Source: Flavobacteriaceae bacterium (GTDB taxonomy: Bacteria; Bacteroidota; Bacteroidia; Flavobacteriales; Flavobacteriaceae). From it: a stretch of 64,000 nucleotides of DNA. The DNA lies in NCBI GenBank assembly GCA_028280265.1, contig JANQMD010000012.1:50848-114847 (forward strand), written 5' to 3'. Under the pieces are notes generated by a model. It had not been told where the DNA came from. It searched no databases and saw nothing but the letters and a program-made list of their open reading frames with translations. Of this stretch, positions 28,899 through 37,472 are shown piece by piece. The first letter of the stretch is position 1. Every line of letters starts with the position of its first letter. A program made the position numbers and the translations under genes.

Positions 28899-29525
28899 AT
28901 GAAAGCACATACATTAGAAACACAATCTGCAATTACACCAGATGCAGCGATTAACATATTGAAAGAAGGAAATGCACGATTTATGGCAAACAAGGCTGCC
29001 AATCGTGATTTATTAGAACAAGTAGCCGATACAAGTACAGGGCAATATCCCTTTGCCACTATTCTACATTGTATTGATTCTCGAGTTTCTGCTGAGCTTC
29101 TTTTCGATCAAGGAATAGGAGACATTTTCAGCATCCGAATTGCTGGAAACTTCGTAAATGACGACATTCTTGGAAGTATGGAATTTGCTTGTAAATTAGC
29201 TGGAACCAAAGCAATTGTTGTCTTAGGACACACTGCTTGTGGTGCTGTAAAAGGTGCTTGTGATGATGCTAAATTAGGAAATTTAACCACTTTAATTAGC
29301 AAGTTAAAACCAGCTGTTGCAGCTGTAGAAAGTCCTTCTGATCCTAGTGATCGAACTTCTAAAAATATTGACTTTGTCAACAATGTTGCAGAGCAAAATG
29401 TACATATGACCATGGACAATATTAGAACTAGAAGTGCAGTCTTAAAGGAAATGGAAGACAACGGAGAAATTAAAATTGTTGGAGGTATGTATGATATCAA
29501 AGACGGTTCTGTTACTTTTTATTAG
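28899..29525 (+). CDS. Beta-class carbonic anhydrase
   Basis: A 208-residue enzyme with all beta-CA zinc-site residues: HCIDSRV (Cys58, Asp60, Arg62) and LGHTACGAV (His111, Cys114). It catalyses the interconversion of CO2 and bicarbonate. There is no signal peptide, so it is cytoplasmic. Placed directly behind one SulP transporter and shortly before another, it is well positioned to convert imported bicarbonate to CO2 or to trap CO2 as bicarbonate for carboxylases. Length and motif spacing are normal for the family. Confidence 0.93.
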   Translation: MKAHTLETQSAITPDAAINILKEGNARFMANKAANRDLLEQVADTSTGQYPFATILHCIDSRVSAELLFDQGIGDIFSIRIAGNFVNDDILGSMEFACKLAGTKAIVVLGHTACGAVKGACDDAKLGNLTTLISKLKPAVAAVESPSDPSDRTSKNIDFVNNVAEQNVHMTMDNIRTRSAVLKEMEDNGEIKIVGGMYDIKDGSVTFY

Positions 29526-29537
29526 GCAATTCACTTG

Positions 29538-30179
29538 ATGAAAAAAATTATATGCATCATTGTCATAGCACTCTTCTCTATGAGTGCTGTGGCTCAAGAA
29601 AGTGGGCCTGGAAATTGGTTAATCTACATTGGTAGCAAACAGCTGAATTCGAAATGGAACTTACATCACGAAATCCAATACAGAAATTACAATGGCATTG
29701 GTGATCTTGAACAATTGTTAATCAGAACTGGACTTGGCTACAATTTAGGTTCGAGAAGTAACCTTCTACTAGGTTATGGCTATATCAATTCCGAGAACTT
29801 TACGGGAAGTGGTAATCAACAGTCTACTGTAGAGGAGCATCGTATTTTTCAGCAATTCATTACCAAACAAAATGTTGGAAGTGTAAGTTTACAACATCGT
29901 TATCGGTTTGAGCAACGTTTTGTAGGAAGCAATTTTAAAACACGTTTCCGTTATTTTTTGAGTATGAATGTTCCTTTTAAAAAATCAAAATATTACCTAT
30001 CTGCCTACAATGAAATTTTCTTGAATGGAGAATCAAATGTTTTTGATAGAAATCGAATTTATGGCGGTTTAGGGTATAAATTAAGCAAAGGAATAAAACT
30101 CGAACTTGGGTATATGAGTCAAGTATTTGAAACCTCCAGTCGAGATCAGATTAACATTATTACCTTAGTGAACTTTTAA
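29538..30179 (+). CDS. DUF2490 outer-membrane beta-barrel protein
   Basis: A 213-residue protein with a signal peptide (ending SAVAQ) and alternating beta strands (WNLHHEIQYRNYNGIG, SLQHRYRFEQRFVG, YYLSAYNEIFLNGES) ending in the barrel-type terminus INIITLVNF with a C-terminal Phe. The pattern matches DUF2490, a small outer-membrane barrel family. The start ATG at 29538 is used in place of the preceding TTG. It is 12 bp after the carbonic anhydrase gene, hence in the same operon, and it is followed by a clear terminator. It could be a porin-like passage for inorganic carbon, which is speculation from context. Confidence 0.8.
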   Translation: MKKIICIIVIALFSMSAVAQESGPGNWLIYIGSKQLNSKWNLHHEIQYRNYNGIGDLEQLLIRTGLGYNLGSRSNLLLGYGYINSENFTGSGNQQSTVEEHRIFQQFITKQNVGSVSLQHRYRFEQRFVGSNFKTRFRYFLSMNVPFKKSKYYLSAYNEIFLNGESNVFDRNRIYGGLGYKLSKGIKLELGYMSQVFETSSRDQINIITLVNF

Positions 30180-30181
30180 GA

Positions 30182-30210
30182 AAGGCCAATGAAAACTCAT
30201 TGGCTTTTTT
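30182..30210 (+). terminator. Terminator after DUF2490 gene
   Basis: Stem GCCAATGA (30185-30192) and TCATTGGC (30197-30204), AAAC loop, followed by TTTTTT. It ends the SulP-carbonic anhydrase-DUF2490 unit. Confidence 0.9.
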
Positions 30211-30306
30211 GATTTTTAAAAATGTGTATTTTAGACACTTAATTGCGAATCTCTTACCCTATGAAACGAACATTAACAAATTTTAAAAATAGATTCGCGA
30301 AAGTAC

Positions 30307-30371
30307 CTAGTTAAAATTTTTAATGTGAGAGCGTAGCGGTTACACACGTTCTCAATTTTATAATTAACTAG
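30307..30371 (+). promoter_or_regulatory. Leader hairpin upstream of the second SulP gene
   Basis: Outer arms CTAGTTAA (30307-30314) and TTAACTAG (30364-30371). An inner stem of about nine pairs lies between GTGAGAGCGT (30325-30334) and ACGTTCTCAA (about 30346-30355), with one G-U pair. It ends 28 bp before the GTG start, so it would lie in the leader if transcription starts upstream. Confidence 0.45.
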
Positions 30372-30399
30372 AAATAAATAATTACTAAAATTTAAATGT

Positions 30400-32259
30400 G
30401 TGAAAAATCTTTTTTCCAATCTTCGTGGTGATCTTTTTGGCGGAATCACCGCTGGTATTGTAGCATTGCCTTTGGCCTTGGCTTTTGGAGTAGCCTCTGG
30501 TCTTGGTCCTGATGCAGGTTTATACGGAGCCATATTCATTAGCTTTTTTGCAGCATTGTTTGGTGGGACTCCCACTCAAATTTCTGGACCTACGGCACCT
30601 ATGACCGCTCTAAGTACGGTGGTAATTGCTGGAATTATTGCAGCAAATGATGGAGATGTAGACAAAGCTTTACCAGCAATTCTAATTGTATTCTTACTTG
30701 CTGGAATCATTCAAATAGGGTTGGGCGGACTAGGACTTGGAAAATACATTCGATACATACCCTATCCTGTGGTTTCTGGTTTTATGACCGCTATAGGATT
30801 GATGATTATCATTTCTCAGTTTGCTCCCTCCTTAGGTTATAATCCAAAGGAAGATATGGAGTTCGTACAAAAGTTTGAACCACAAGCAAAACAATCTATC
30901 CTAGAAAATATTCTGGAAGATGAAACTGAAGATGGAGTACTCGTTTTAGAAGATTTTATAGATGCTGCTGGCAAAGGATCTTTGATTTCATCTACTGAAA
31001 TTTTAAAAGAATCGCAAAATTTGGCTGCTAAAGAAGCTTCAGGCGTTATCGGTTCTATAAAAACATTTCCCCGGATGATTCAAAATATCAATTGGCTAGA
31101 GCTTCTCCTAACACTAGGCACCATATTTATTATCTACGGATTTAAGAGGATTACAACCAAAATTCCAAGTTCATTGGTGGCTTTGATTGTTATGACGGTA
31201 ATCGCTGTAGGTTTTAATTTAAATTATGCTTCCATTGAGGAAATTCCAACGGATTTTCCCATGCCAAATTTAGAAATGTTTACCTCATTTAGTATTGATA
31301 GTATCTCTCCTTATATTCTCACTGCACTAACCTTAGCACTTTTAGGTGCTATTGATTCGTTATTAACCAGTGTTGTAGCAGATAATATGACCAAAACCAA
31401 GCACAAACCCAATAGAGAACTGATTGGACAAGGGATTGGAAATAGTATTGCCTCTATTTTTGGAGGCATTCCAGGAGCTGGAGCAACCATTAGAACCGTA
31501 GTAAATATCAATGCAGGAGGGAAAACAAAACTATCTGGAATGATTGCTGGAGTTATGTTATTAGTCGTTCTTTTAGGTCTTGGGTCTGTTGCCTCTCAGA
31601 TTCCGCAATCTGTTTTAGCGGGAATATTAGTAACCGTAGGAATTGGCGTTATGGATTACAAAGGTTTGAAAGCCATCTCATCACTACCTAAAGATCTAAA
31701 AATGGGTCCTTTAAAGCTAAGCTCAGAAGTGCTTATTATGTTTACAGTAATGATGCTAGCTACCTTTTGGGATTTAATTTATGCTGTTGGAATTGGGTTG
31801 ATATTTGCTTCCTTGTTATTCATGAAAAAAATTGGAGAATTAACAGCTAAAAAATCCAATATTACACCTCTTGCTGAAGAGTCTTGGGCTGATGAAAAAG
31901 GATTGACAAAAGAGTTAAAAGAGACCATCTTTATCAAGCACATCAATGGCCCTTTGTTCTTTGGCTCTACCAGTGAGTTTCAACAACTGGCAAAGCAAAT
32001 TCCTTCTTCAGCATCTATTATTGTTATTCGTATGGATCGTATGCCATATATGGATCAATCGGGACTTTATGCTTTGGAAGATATTTTGGTAGATTTAAGA
32101 GGGACAGGAAAAATTCCTCTTTTAGTAAATGTTCAAAATCAGCCTCGTTTCTTCATGGAACGAATAGATATTGTTCCTGATTTGATTCCTGAAAAATCTA
32201 TTTTCGAAAACTTTGAGGATTGCTTACAGTGGGTCAAAGAGAACAAACACAAAAGTTAA
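30400..32259 (+). CDS. SulP family anion transporter with C-terminal STAS domain
   Basis: A 619-residue second SulP transporter starting with GTG at 30400. The nearby ATG at 30396 is in another frame. N-terminal signature: GGITAGIVALPLALAFGVASG; a later motif is TQISGPTAPMTALS. It carries an extra acidic loop of about 75 residues (roughly 155-230) between membrane segments. A full STAS domain closes the protein (about 510-615, with DRMPYMDQSGLYALEDI), which usually controls transport. It is only distantly similar to the SulP at 27286. Its position behind the carbonic anhydrase operon suggests a second inorganic-carbon transporter, but sulfate or another anion is possible. Confidence 0.87.
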   Translation: MKNLFSNLRGDLFGGITAGIVALPLALAFGVASGLGPDAGLYGAIFISFFAALFGGTPTQISGPTAPMTALSTVVIAGIIAANDGDVDKALPAILIVFLLAGIIQIGLGGLGLGKYIRYIPYPVVSGFMTAIGLMIIISQFAPSLGYNPKEDMEFVQKFEPQAKQSILENILEDETEDGVLVLEDFIDAAGKGSLISSTEILKESQNLAAKEASGVIGSIKTFPRMIQNINWLELLLTLGTIFIIYGFKRITTKIPSSLVALIVMTVIAVGFNLNYASIEEIPTDFPMPNLEMFTSFSIDSISPYILTALTLALLGAIDSLLTSVVADNMTKTKHKPNRELIGQGIGNSIASIFGGIPGAGATIRTVVNINAGGKTKLSGMIAGVMLLVVLLGLGSVASQIPQSVLAGILVTVGIGVMDYKGLKAISSLPKDLKMGPLKLSSEVLIMFTVMMLATFWDLIYAVGIGLIFASLLFMKKIGELTAKKSNITPLAEESWADEKGLTKELKETIFIKHINGPLFFGSTSEFQQLAKQIPSSASIIVIRMDRMPYMDQSGLYALEDILVDLRGTGKIPLLVNVQNQPRFFMERIDIVPDLIPEKSIFENFEDCLQWVKENKHKS

Positions 32260-32747
32260 GTTAGATTTGATAATCTAGCAATGTATCAATTTGAAAATAT
32301 AATAATTCATTATGGGAGGTTGTCACAAGCCAGGGTTAAAAGTTGTGTGTGAGTTCAAATAAATAACGAATACTGATCAACAAATTACGATTGATGAAGT
32401 ATGTATGTAAAAGGAAAATTCATCAGAGAATAGAGATACGGAATCAGCCTAAATCGTTTATGTACAAGTCGTTCTTTATAACTCCTTAGGCAATGAAAAC
32501 CAGTACAATGACTGTAATACAAACTATTGTTGTTTTTAATCCGTAAGCTATAATTTTCAATGTTCATCATTCAAATATCGTCAATAACAAACACAACAAT
32601 TGATCTTGATCCGTTGTCACTCTGAGCGTAGCCAAAGGGAATACGACATCAAAACCTTAAAATTGAGAATAGCAAAGTTGAATGCGATAAAATCTTGATT
32701 CTTTTTTCAGAAAGTACAGCAGTCTTGTATCTATGACTGTAGCTAGT
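32260..32747. other. Non-coding gap with a degenerate repeat
   Basis: No convincing gene in 488 bp. A 61-residue minus-strand open frame has no family likeness. At 32614-32650 the sequence GTTGTCACTCTGAGCGTAG followed by CCAAAGGGAATACGACA resembles the interspersed GTCA-CTGAGCGTAGTCGAAGG elements found between genes in many bacteria. The stretch GGGAGGTTGTCACAAGCC (32315-32332) is unexplained. It may be the remains of a lost gene or element. Confidence 0.5.
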
Positions 32748-33131
32748 CTAGTCTTTTACTTTGGTTAATTTTCCTTCCCAGGATCTTCCTGCTAGTGAGG
32801 ATTTGTAATACACTCGGCTGCCTCTAACTTTTGTAACTTTTACATGGAGTCTACTTCCCAATTTAAACGGAAAATCAGGCAACGATACGTCTTTGATGGT
32901 TAGGTAGTACTCACAATCAGAAACCCATTCTATATCAGATTTGATATAATATTTTCCTTTTTGATGTTTTTCCTTATGAGTATTTTCTTGAAACTCTACA
33001 AAGACATCCTGGCCAGCAAGTCTGTATGTAAACTTATTATTTTTTAGAATACTACAATCCTGAGCCATCCCTGTAAAGGAGAAAGCAAAAAACATCCATA
33101 TAAAAATAAGTCGTCTCTCTAAGATTTTCAT
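32748..33131 (-). CDS. Small secreted protein of unknown function
   Basis: A 127-residue protein with a signal peptide (IFIWMFFAFSFTGMAQ) and a mature part of about 100 residues rich in beta strands and charged residues (YYIKSDIEWVSDCEYYLTIK, then LHVKVTKVRGSRVYYKSSL). Two cysteines in the mature part (DCSILK and SDCEYY) could form a disulfide. Similar short periplasmic proteins that bear a conserved C-E-Y motif are common in Flavobacteriaceae, with no known role. It lies 39 bp downstream of cvpA-like on the same strand and may be co-transcribed. Confidence 0.6.
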   Translation of the reverse strand: MKILERRLIFIWMFFAFSFTGMAQDCSILKNNKFTYRLAGQDVFVEFQENTHKEKHQKGKYYIKSDIEWVSDCEYYLTIKDVSLPDFPFKLGSRLHVKVTKVRGSRVYYKSSLAGRSWEGKLTKVKD

Positions 33132-33170
33132 AGAGTTCTTTCTTCGATTCGCAAGTTACATTATTTGAAC

Positions 33171-33692
33171 CTAACTTACGTCATTATTTATTTCCTTTTC
33201 GTTTGATTCTATCTCTCTAATGATTGAGGGAAAGATCGTGGGAACAATATCCTTTACAGGATTGTATAAGATAGATTCTTCTAGTGTGTCTTTACCTACA
33301 AAAGGAATTGTTTTATTTACTCTAGCAAAAAATACAAAAATAACACTTAAAATCACAACACTCTTCACCAGAGCAAAAACGCCTCCTAAGATTTTATTAG
33401 CAAGTCCTAAAGCAGCAAAATCGGCCACTTTTGTAAACATTTTTCCTAAAAAAGAAACTGCAACTACGATTCCTATAAAAGTAATAGCAAAAGCCGTAAG
33501 CGCAACATAGTTTTCATTCCAATCTACATGTTCTTCCAATAGCTCTCCGGCAAAGTACGAAAAATGAATCGCACCATATACACCTCCTACCAGAGCAATG
33601 AGAGAAGCGATCTCTACAAAAAAGCCTTTCGTAAACCCTCTTACAAAAGTATAAATTAAGAGTACTGCTATGATAATATCAAACACATTCAT
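33171..33692 (-). CDS. CvpA family membrane protein
   Basis: A 173-residue protein with four predicted transmembrane helices (starts MNVFDIIIAVLLIYTFVRGF, further segments around 25-45, 62-85 and 98-120) and a charged C-terminus. This fits the CvpA family, linked in other bacteria to colicin V production, envelope stress and purine-operon context. The ATG at 33692 is used; an in-frame TTG at 33701 adds three residues only. It is divergent from umuC, leaving about 60 bp for both promoters. Confidence 0.82.
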   Translation of the reverse strand: MNVFDIIIAVLLIYTFVRGFTKGFFVEIASLIALVGGVYGAIHFSYFAGELLEEHVDWNENYVALTAFAITFIGIVVAVSFLGKMFTKVADFAALGLANKILGGVFALVKSVVILSVIFVFFARVNKTIPFVGKDTLEESILYNPVKDIVPTIFPSIIREIESNEKEINNDVS

Positions 33693-33753
33693 AGACCTCA
33701 AATATAGGTAACTCTATGTTATCTTCTATACTTTCTTCATTATCTTTACTGAT

Positions 33754-35010
33754 ATGTTCGCCTTAGTTGATTGCAATAATTTTTACACCTCTTGTGAGCG
33801 GGTATTCAACCCTAGCTTGCAAGGAAAGCCTGTTGCTATTTTAAGCAATAACGATGGTTGTATTATTTCCAGAAGTGATGAAGCCAAAGTCTTGGGAGTT
33901 CCAATGGCAGCTCCTATTTTTAAGTGGGAGCAGTTTTGCAAAGAAAATAACATTCATGTTTTTTCATCTAACTATCCACTCTACGGGGATATGAGCGCAC
34001 GTGTAATGAAAGTATTAGAACGTTTTACTCCAGATGTTGAAATTTATAGCATTGATGAAGCGTTCTTAGCTTTTCGAGGTTTCGAAAACTACAATTTTAA
34101 TACCTACGGAATAGAGATTCGAAAAACGATTTTGAAATGGGTTGGAATTCCTACTTGTGTGGGAATAGCTCCCACAAAAGCATTGAGCAAAGTTGCCAAT
34201 AAAATAGCTCGAAAGTTTCCAGAAAAAACAAACGGTGTCTATGTAATAGATTCCGAAGAAAAACGAATCAAAGCACTTCAGTGGATCCCTATCGAAAGTG
34301 TCTGGGGAATTGGTCATCGACTACAAAAAAGATTAAAAGCCAAAGGGTGTAAAACAGGATATGACTTTACACAATTACCAGATGATTGGGTTCGCAAAAA
34401 TTTTTCCATTACTGAGTGGAAATTGAAAAAAGATCTAGAGGGAATCTCAAAATTAGAACTAGATGAGCAAGAAACAAAACGAGCCATTGCCACTACTAGA
34501 AGTTTTGAATATACCTATTCTGATTTCCAAGATATCAAAGAGCGCATCTCTACATTTGCTACAAGTTGTGCCGAAAAACTACGGAAACAAGAAACATCTT
34601 GTCATATGATTATTGTGATGTTAAGTAATCATCGCCATAAAAAAGACACTGAACAATACAAAGCCTCAAAAACGGTTGTTTTTCCTTATCCAACAAACTC
34701 TACCTTAACCATTACAAAAGCTGCTGTAGATGCTGTAAAGACCATTTTTAAATCGGGGGTTAAATACAAACGTGCTGGAGTTATTGTAACAGGGTTGGTC
34801 CCATCGGAAAATCATCAATTGGACTTATTTTTAAAAGAGAATCCAAAACATAGACCCTTAATGAATGCCATTGACCATTTAAATAAGAAGTTTAAATCTG
34901 ATAAAATTAAATTAGGCAATCAAGATTTGGAACGAACTTGGAAAATGCGTCAAGAGAGGCTGTCTCCAAAATACACAACCAATATAAATGATATTATTGT
35001 TGTAAATTAA
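33754..35010 (+). CDS. umuC: Y-family DNA polymerase UmuC
   Basis: A 418-residue translesion polymerase. The catalytic carboxylates are visible: Asp6 in LVDCNNFYTSCE and Asp101-Glu102 in SIDEAF. The helix-hairpin-helix region follows (WIPIESVWGIGHRLQKRL), then the little-finger domain and the C-terminal UmuC-specific end (LDLFLKENPKH, with a LF motif that may bind the sliding clamp, and EMRQ-like KMRQERLSPKYTT). It copies past damaged bases as polymerase V with cleaved UmuD. Unusually, umuC comes first here and umuD follows after 80 bp containing a perfect inverted repeat. No LexA-type box is recognisable to me. Confidence 0.93.
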   Translation: MFALVDCNNFYTSCERVFNPSLQGKPVAILSNNDGCIISRSDEAKVLGVPMAAPIFKWEQFCKENNIHVFSSNYPLYGDMSARVMKVLERFTPDVEIYSIDEAFLAFRGFENYNFNTYGIEIRKTILKWVGIPTCVGIAPTKALSKVANKIARKFPEKTNGVYVIDSEEKRIKALQWIPIESVWGIGHRLQKRLKAKGCKTGYDFTQLPDDWVRKNFSITEWKLKKDLEGISKLELDEQETKRAIATTRSFEYTYSDFQDIKERISTFATSCAEKLRKQETSCHMIIVMLSNHRHKKDTEQYKASKTVVFPYPTNSTLTITKAAVDAVKTIFKSGVKYKRAGVIVTGLVPSENHQLDLFLKENPKHRPLMNAIDHLNKKFKSDKIKLGNQDLERTWKMRQERLSPKYTTNINDIIVVN

Positions 35011-35011
35011 C

Positions 35012-35083
35012 TGTCATTCCTGCGAAGGCAGGAATCTAAAACTTACTAACAAAAATCAGATTCCTGCCTTCGCAGGAATGACA
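35012..35083. repeat. Perfect 26-bp inverted repeat (GTCATTCCTGCGAAGGCAGGAAT class) between umuC and umuD
   Basis: Left arm 35012-35037 and right arm 35058-35083 are exact reverse complements, with a 20-bp A-rich spacer. Each arm itself folds as TTCCTGC-GAAG-GCAGGAA. The arm sequence is that of a widespread interspersed bacterial repeat. It starts two bases after the umuC stop and ends eight bases before the umuD ATG, so it fills the whole spacer. Confidence 0.95.
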
Positions 35084-35090
35084 AAGAGAA

Positions 35091-35519
35091 ATGAAACAAT
35101 CACTAGAATTTTTTACTCCTAAATACACAGATAGCACTGGTGCTATTTTTATTGATACTGGAATTTCAGCAGGATTTCCTTCTCCCGCAGATGATTTTCG
35201 AGAAACTCGGATTTCTCTTGATGAGGAACTCATCGTAAACAAAGAAGCCACTTTTTTTGCGCGCGTAAGTGGACAGTCAATGATTGGTGCTGGTTTGGAT
35301 GACAATGATTTACTAGTAATCGATCGAAGTTTAGAACCAGAGCACAATAAAATTGCGGTGTGCTTCTTAGATGGAGAATTCACTGTAAAACGGCTCAAGG
35401 TAAAAAACGGAGAAGTCTGGCTGCAACCTGAAAATCCAAATTACCCAATTATAAAAATTACAGAAGAGAATAATTTTGTCATTTGGGGGATTGTTACCAG
35501 TGTGATTAAAAGGGTTTAG
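35091..35519 (+). CDS. umuD: UmuD, autoproteolytic subunit of DNA polymerase V
   Basis: A 142-residue S24 peptidase. The self-cleavage site is Ala27-Gly28 (GISAGFPSPADD). The catalytic Ser63 is in SGQSMIGAG and Lys100 in FTVKRLK, matching the Ser60-Lys97 pair of E. coli UmuD in spacing. After RecA-stimulated cleavage, UmuD' joins UmuC as polymerase V. The start codon stands just behind the right arm of a perfect inverted repeat, which could hide the translation start. Four bases separate its stop from the next gene. Confidence 0.93.
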   Translation: MKQSLEFFTPKYTDSTGAIFIDTGISAGFPSPADDFRETRISLDEELIVNKEATFFARVSGQSMIGAGLDDNDLLVIDRSLEPEHNKIAVCFLDGEFTVKRLKVKNGEVWLQPENPNYPIIKITEENNFVIWGIVTSVIKRV

Positions 35520-35522
35520 TAA

Positions 35523-36644
35523 ATGAGAAATACCTTCTTCTTTCTCATTTCAATTTTACTATTTCAAATAGTCAATGCACAAAAACAAAAAGTTTATCAG
35601 GATACCATTCCTTTTCGAAACGACTTAGGAATTATTATCATACCCATTACTTTTAATGGAGAAGTAAAAGAATTTGCTTTTGACACGGGTGCTCAATACT
35701 CCGTTGCTTATGGCTGGGCAAAAGAAGCTCTGAAAAGAACAAGCAAAACAATGACCATCAATTCTTCCAGTGGATTAAAAAGCAAAATGCGTTTCTACAA
35801 AAGCGGAACCATAGAACTTGGAAGTAGAAAAATTCGTGGACACCGAATATTAAACGCTCCCAAAAATGATATTTTCTCCTGTTACAAAGTAGATGGAATT
35901 TTAGGTGTAGATATTATCAAAGCATTGAATTGGACCATTGATTACAAGAATAAAATCTTAATTATGTATCCGTCGAATTACTTTCCTAAAAAAGTAAAAG
36001 AAATGTATGCATTGGATTTTGATTTTCGGAAAAATCGCCCGTATGTATACCTACAACAAAAAAACAACAGGTTTCGATTTTTATTAGATACAGGTGCCAG
36101 TGGGGCATCAAACATTTCAAAGAGGAACTACACTTTAACAGGTCTCGAAAAATATCCTCAAATATCTTTTTACACTGGAAGCTTTGATGTGAATGGAATT
36201 TTAACCTCTTCAAAGCCTACCGTCTTTAAATTTCCCGAAGCGTCTTCAAGAGAAGTGAAACTATCTCCAATCATTTATTACAATACACAAAAGTCTACTA
36301 AGATTGGAAATGGTCTTTGGAAAAATAAAGAGCTATTTCTAAGTCTAAAAAGTAAAAAACTCTACGTCTCTTCTGCTACTATTGATCAGGCTTATAAAAG
36401 CTATCCTTGTTCCGTTATCTATTTAAAAGGCAAAATGCGCATTATGAGGATACAAGAAGGAAGTGCTTTGTGGGATCAAGGAATTCGCCAAGGAGATGAA
36501 GTTTTACTATACAATGGTAAAAGGTTTACTGATTTTTGTTCCTTGAATCAATACCAAGGAGAAATTGTAAATTCTGGAAAATCTTTTGAAATACAGTTAG
36601 CGAATGGAAAAAAACTGACTGTCTCAAAGACTGTGCAATTCTAA
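35523..36644 (+). CDS. Secreted retropepsin-like aspartic protease with PDZ domain
   Basis: A 373-residue protein with a signal peptide (ending QIVNAQ), two retropepsin-like halves each carrying a catalytic-type triad (Asp54-Thr-Gly in FAFDTGAQ and Asp189-Thr-Gly in FLLDTGAS), and a C-terminal PDZ domain (about 290-370, EGSALWDQGIRQGDEVLLYNG). Most bacterial retropepsin-like proteins have one DTG per chain and dimerise; two in one chain suggest a pepsin-like internal dimer. It is probably periplasmic; the substrate is unknown. It begins four bases after umuD, so it may be read through from the umu genes despite the unrelated role. Confidence 0.8.
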   Translation: MRNTFFFLISILLFQIVNAQKQKVYQDTIPFRNDLGIIIIPITFNGEVKEFAFDTGAQYSVAYGWAKEALKRTSKTMTINSSSGLKSKMRFYKSGTIELGSRKIRGHRILNAPKNDIFSCYKVDGILGVDIIKALNWTIDYKNKILIMYPSNYFPKKVKEMYALDFDFRKNRPYVYLQQKNNRFRFLLDTGASGASNISKRNYTLTGLEKYPQISFYTGSFDVNGILTSSKPTVFKFPEASSREVKLSPIIYYNTQKSTKIGNGLWKNKELFLSLKSKKLYVSSATIDQAYKSYPCSVIYLKGKMRIMRIQEGSALWDQGIRQGDEVLLYNGKRFTDFCSLNQYQGEIVNSGKSFEIQLANGKKLTVSKTVQF

Positions 36645-36692
36645 AAAATGTATCTTTATCGCACTTAACTAAATTTTTTAAAAATTAATACT

Positions 36693-37409
36693 ATGGAAAA
36701 TTTTCAAAACCATCAAAGTGGTCAAGCCAAGATCATTTTAGCACAAGCTACCGATCAAGAAAGAGTGGAATTTTACAAAAAGACCTACGGACATGTCGCC
36801 GGTGGTGTTTTAACCTTTGTTATTTTCGAATACTTTTTATTTCAAAGTAGAACAATTGTAGAGTTTATGTTCTCTATGGCAGAAGGTTCCAGTTGGTTAA
36901 TTATGCTTATTGGATTTATGCTCGTAACCAGTTATGCAGAGAGTACTGCTATGAGAACCACGAATAAAAATGTGCAGTACATGGCTTATGCTCTGTATAT
37001 TTTTGCTGAAGCGCTTATTTTTATGCCTCTCATTTATATTGCGATCGCTTACACAGAAAGTTTTGATATTCTAAAACAAGCTGCTGTTGTTACATTGTCC
37101 TTATTTACTGGATTATCAGCCATTGTTTTTTTAACCAAAAAAGACTTTTCATTCCTTCGTTCTGCACTAACTATTGGTTTTTTTATAGCCATGGGGTTAA
37201 TTGTAGGAGGACTTTTGTTCGGCTTTAATTTAGGTCTTTGGTTTTCTGTTGGTATGTGTGCACTTGCAGGAGGAGCCATCTTATACCAAACTTCCAATTT
37301 GATTCATAAATATGGAACAGAAGATTACATTCCAGCTGCCTTAGGACTTTTTGCATCCTTAATGCTTTTGTTCTGGTATATTTTGCAAATTTTTATGTCT
37401 AGAGATTAA
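36693..37409 (+). CDS. Bax inhibitor-1/YccA family membrane protein
   Basis: A 238-residue protein with seven hydrophobic segments and a hydrophilic N-terminus (ENFQNHQSGQAKIILAQA), matching the BI-1/YccA (TMBIM) family. The characteristic C-terminal acidic pore residues are suggested by HKYGTEDYIPAALGLF. YccA of E. coli modulates the FtsH protease; other members are pH-dependent calcium leak channels. Which applies here cannot be said. It has its own leader after the protease gene and a strong terminator follows. Confidence 0.88.
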   Translation: MENFQNHQSGQAKIILAQATDQERVEFYKKTYGHVAGGVLTFVIFEYFLFQSRTIVEFMFSMAEGSSWLIMLIGFMLVTSYAESTAMRTTNKNVQYMAYALYIFAEALIFMPLIYIAIAYTESFDILKQAAVVTLSLFTGLSAIVFLTKKDFSFLRSALTIGFFIAMGLIVGGLLFGFNLGLWFSVGMCALAGGAILYQTSNLIHKYGTEDYIPAALGLFASLMLLFWYILQIFMSRD

Positions 37410-37434
37410 ACAAATTTATTATCAAAATACGACT

Positions 37435-37464
37435 AGCCACGTTATTATAGACGTGGCTTTTTTG
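37435..37464 (+). terminator. Terminator after Bax-inhibitor gene
   Basis: Stem AGCCACGT (37435-37442) and ACGTGGCT (37451-37458), 8-nt loop, then TTTTTT. It lies 26 bp past the stop and also faces the convergent tadA gene. Confidence 0.88.
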
Positions 37465-37472
37465 TGTCGATA

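Noticed and set aside
32385..32570. A 61-codon minus-strand open frame in the gap after the second SulP
   Set aside because: No signal peptide, domain or neighbour support; likely chance.
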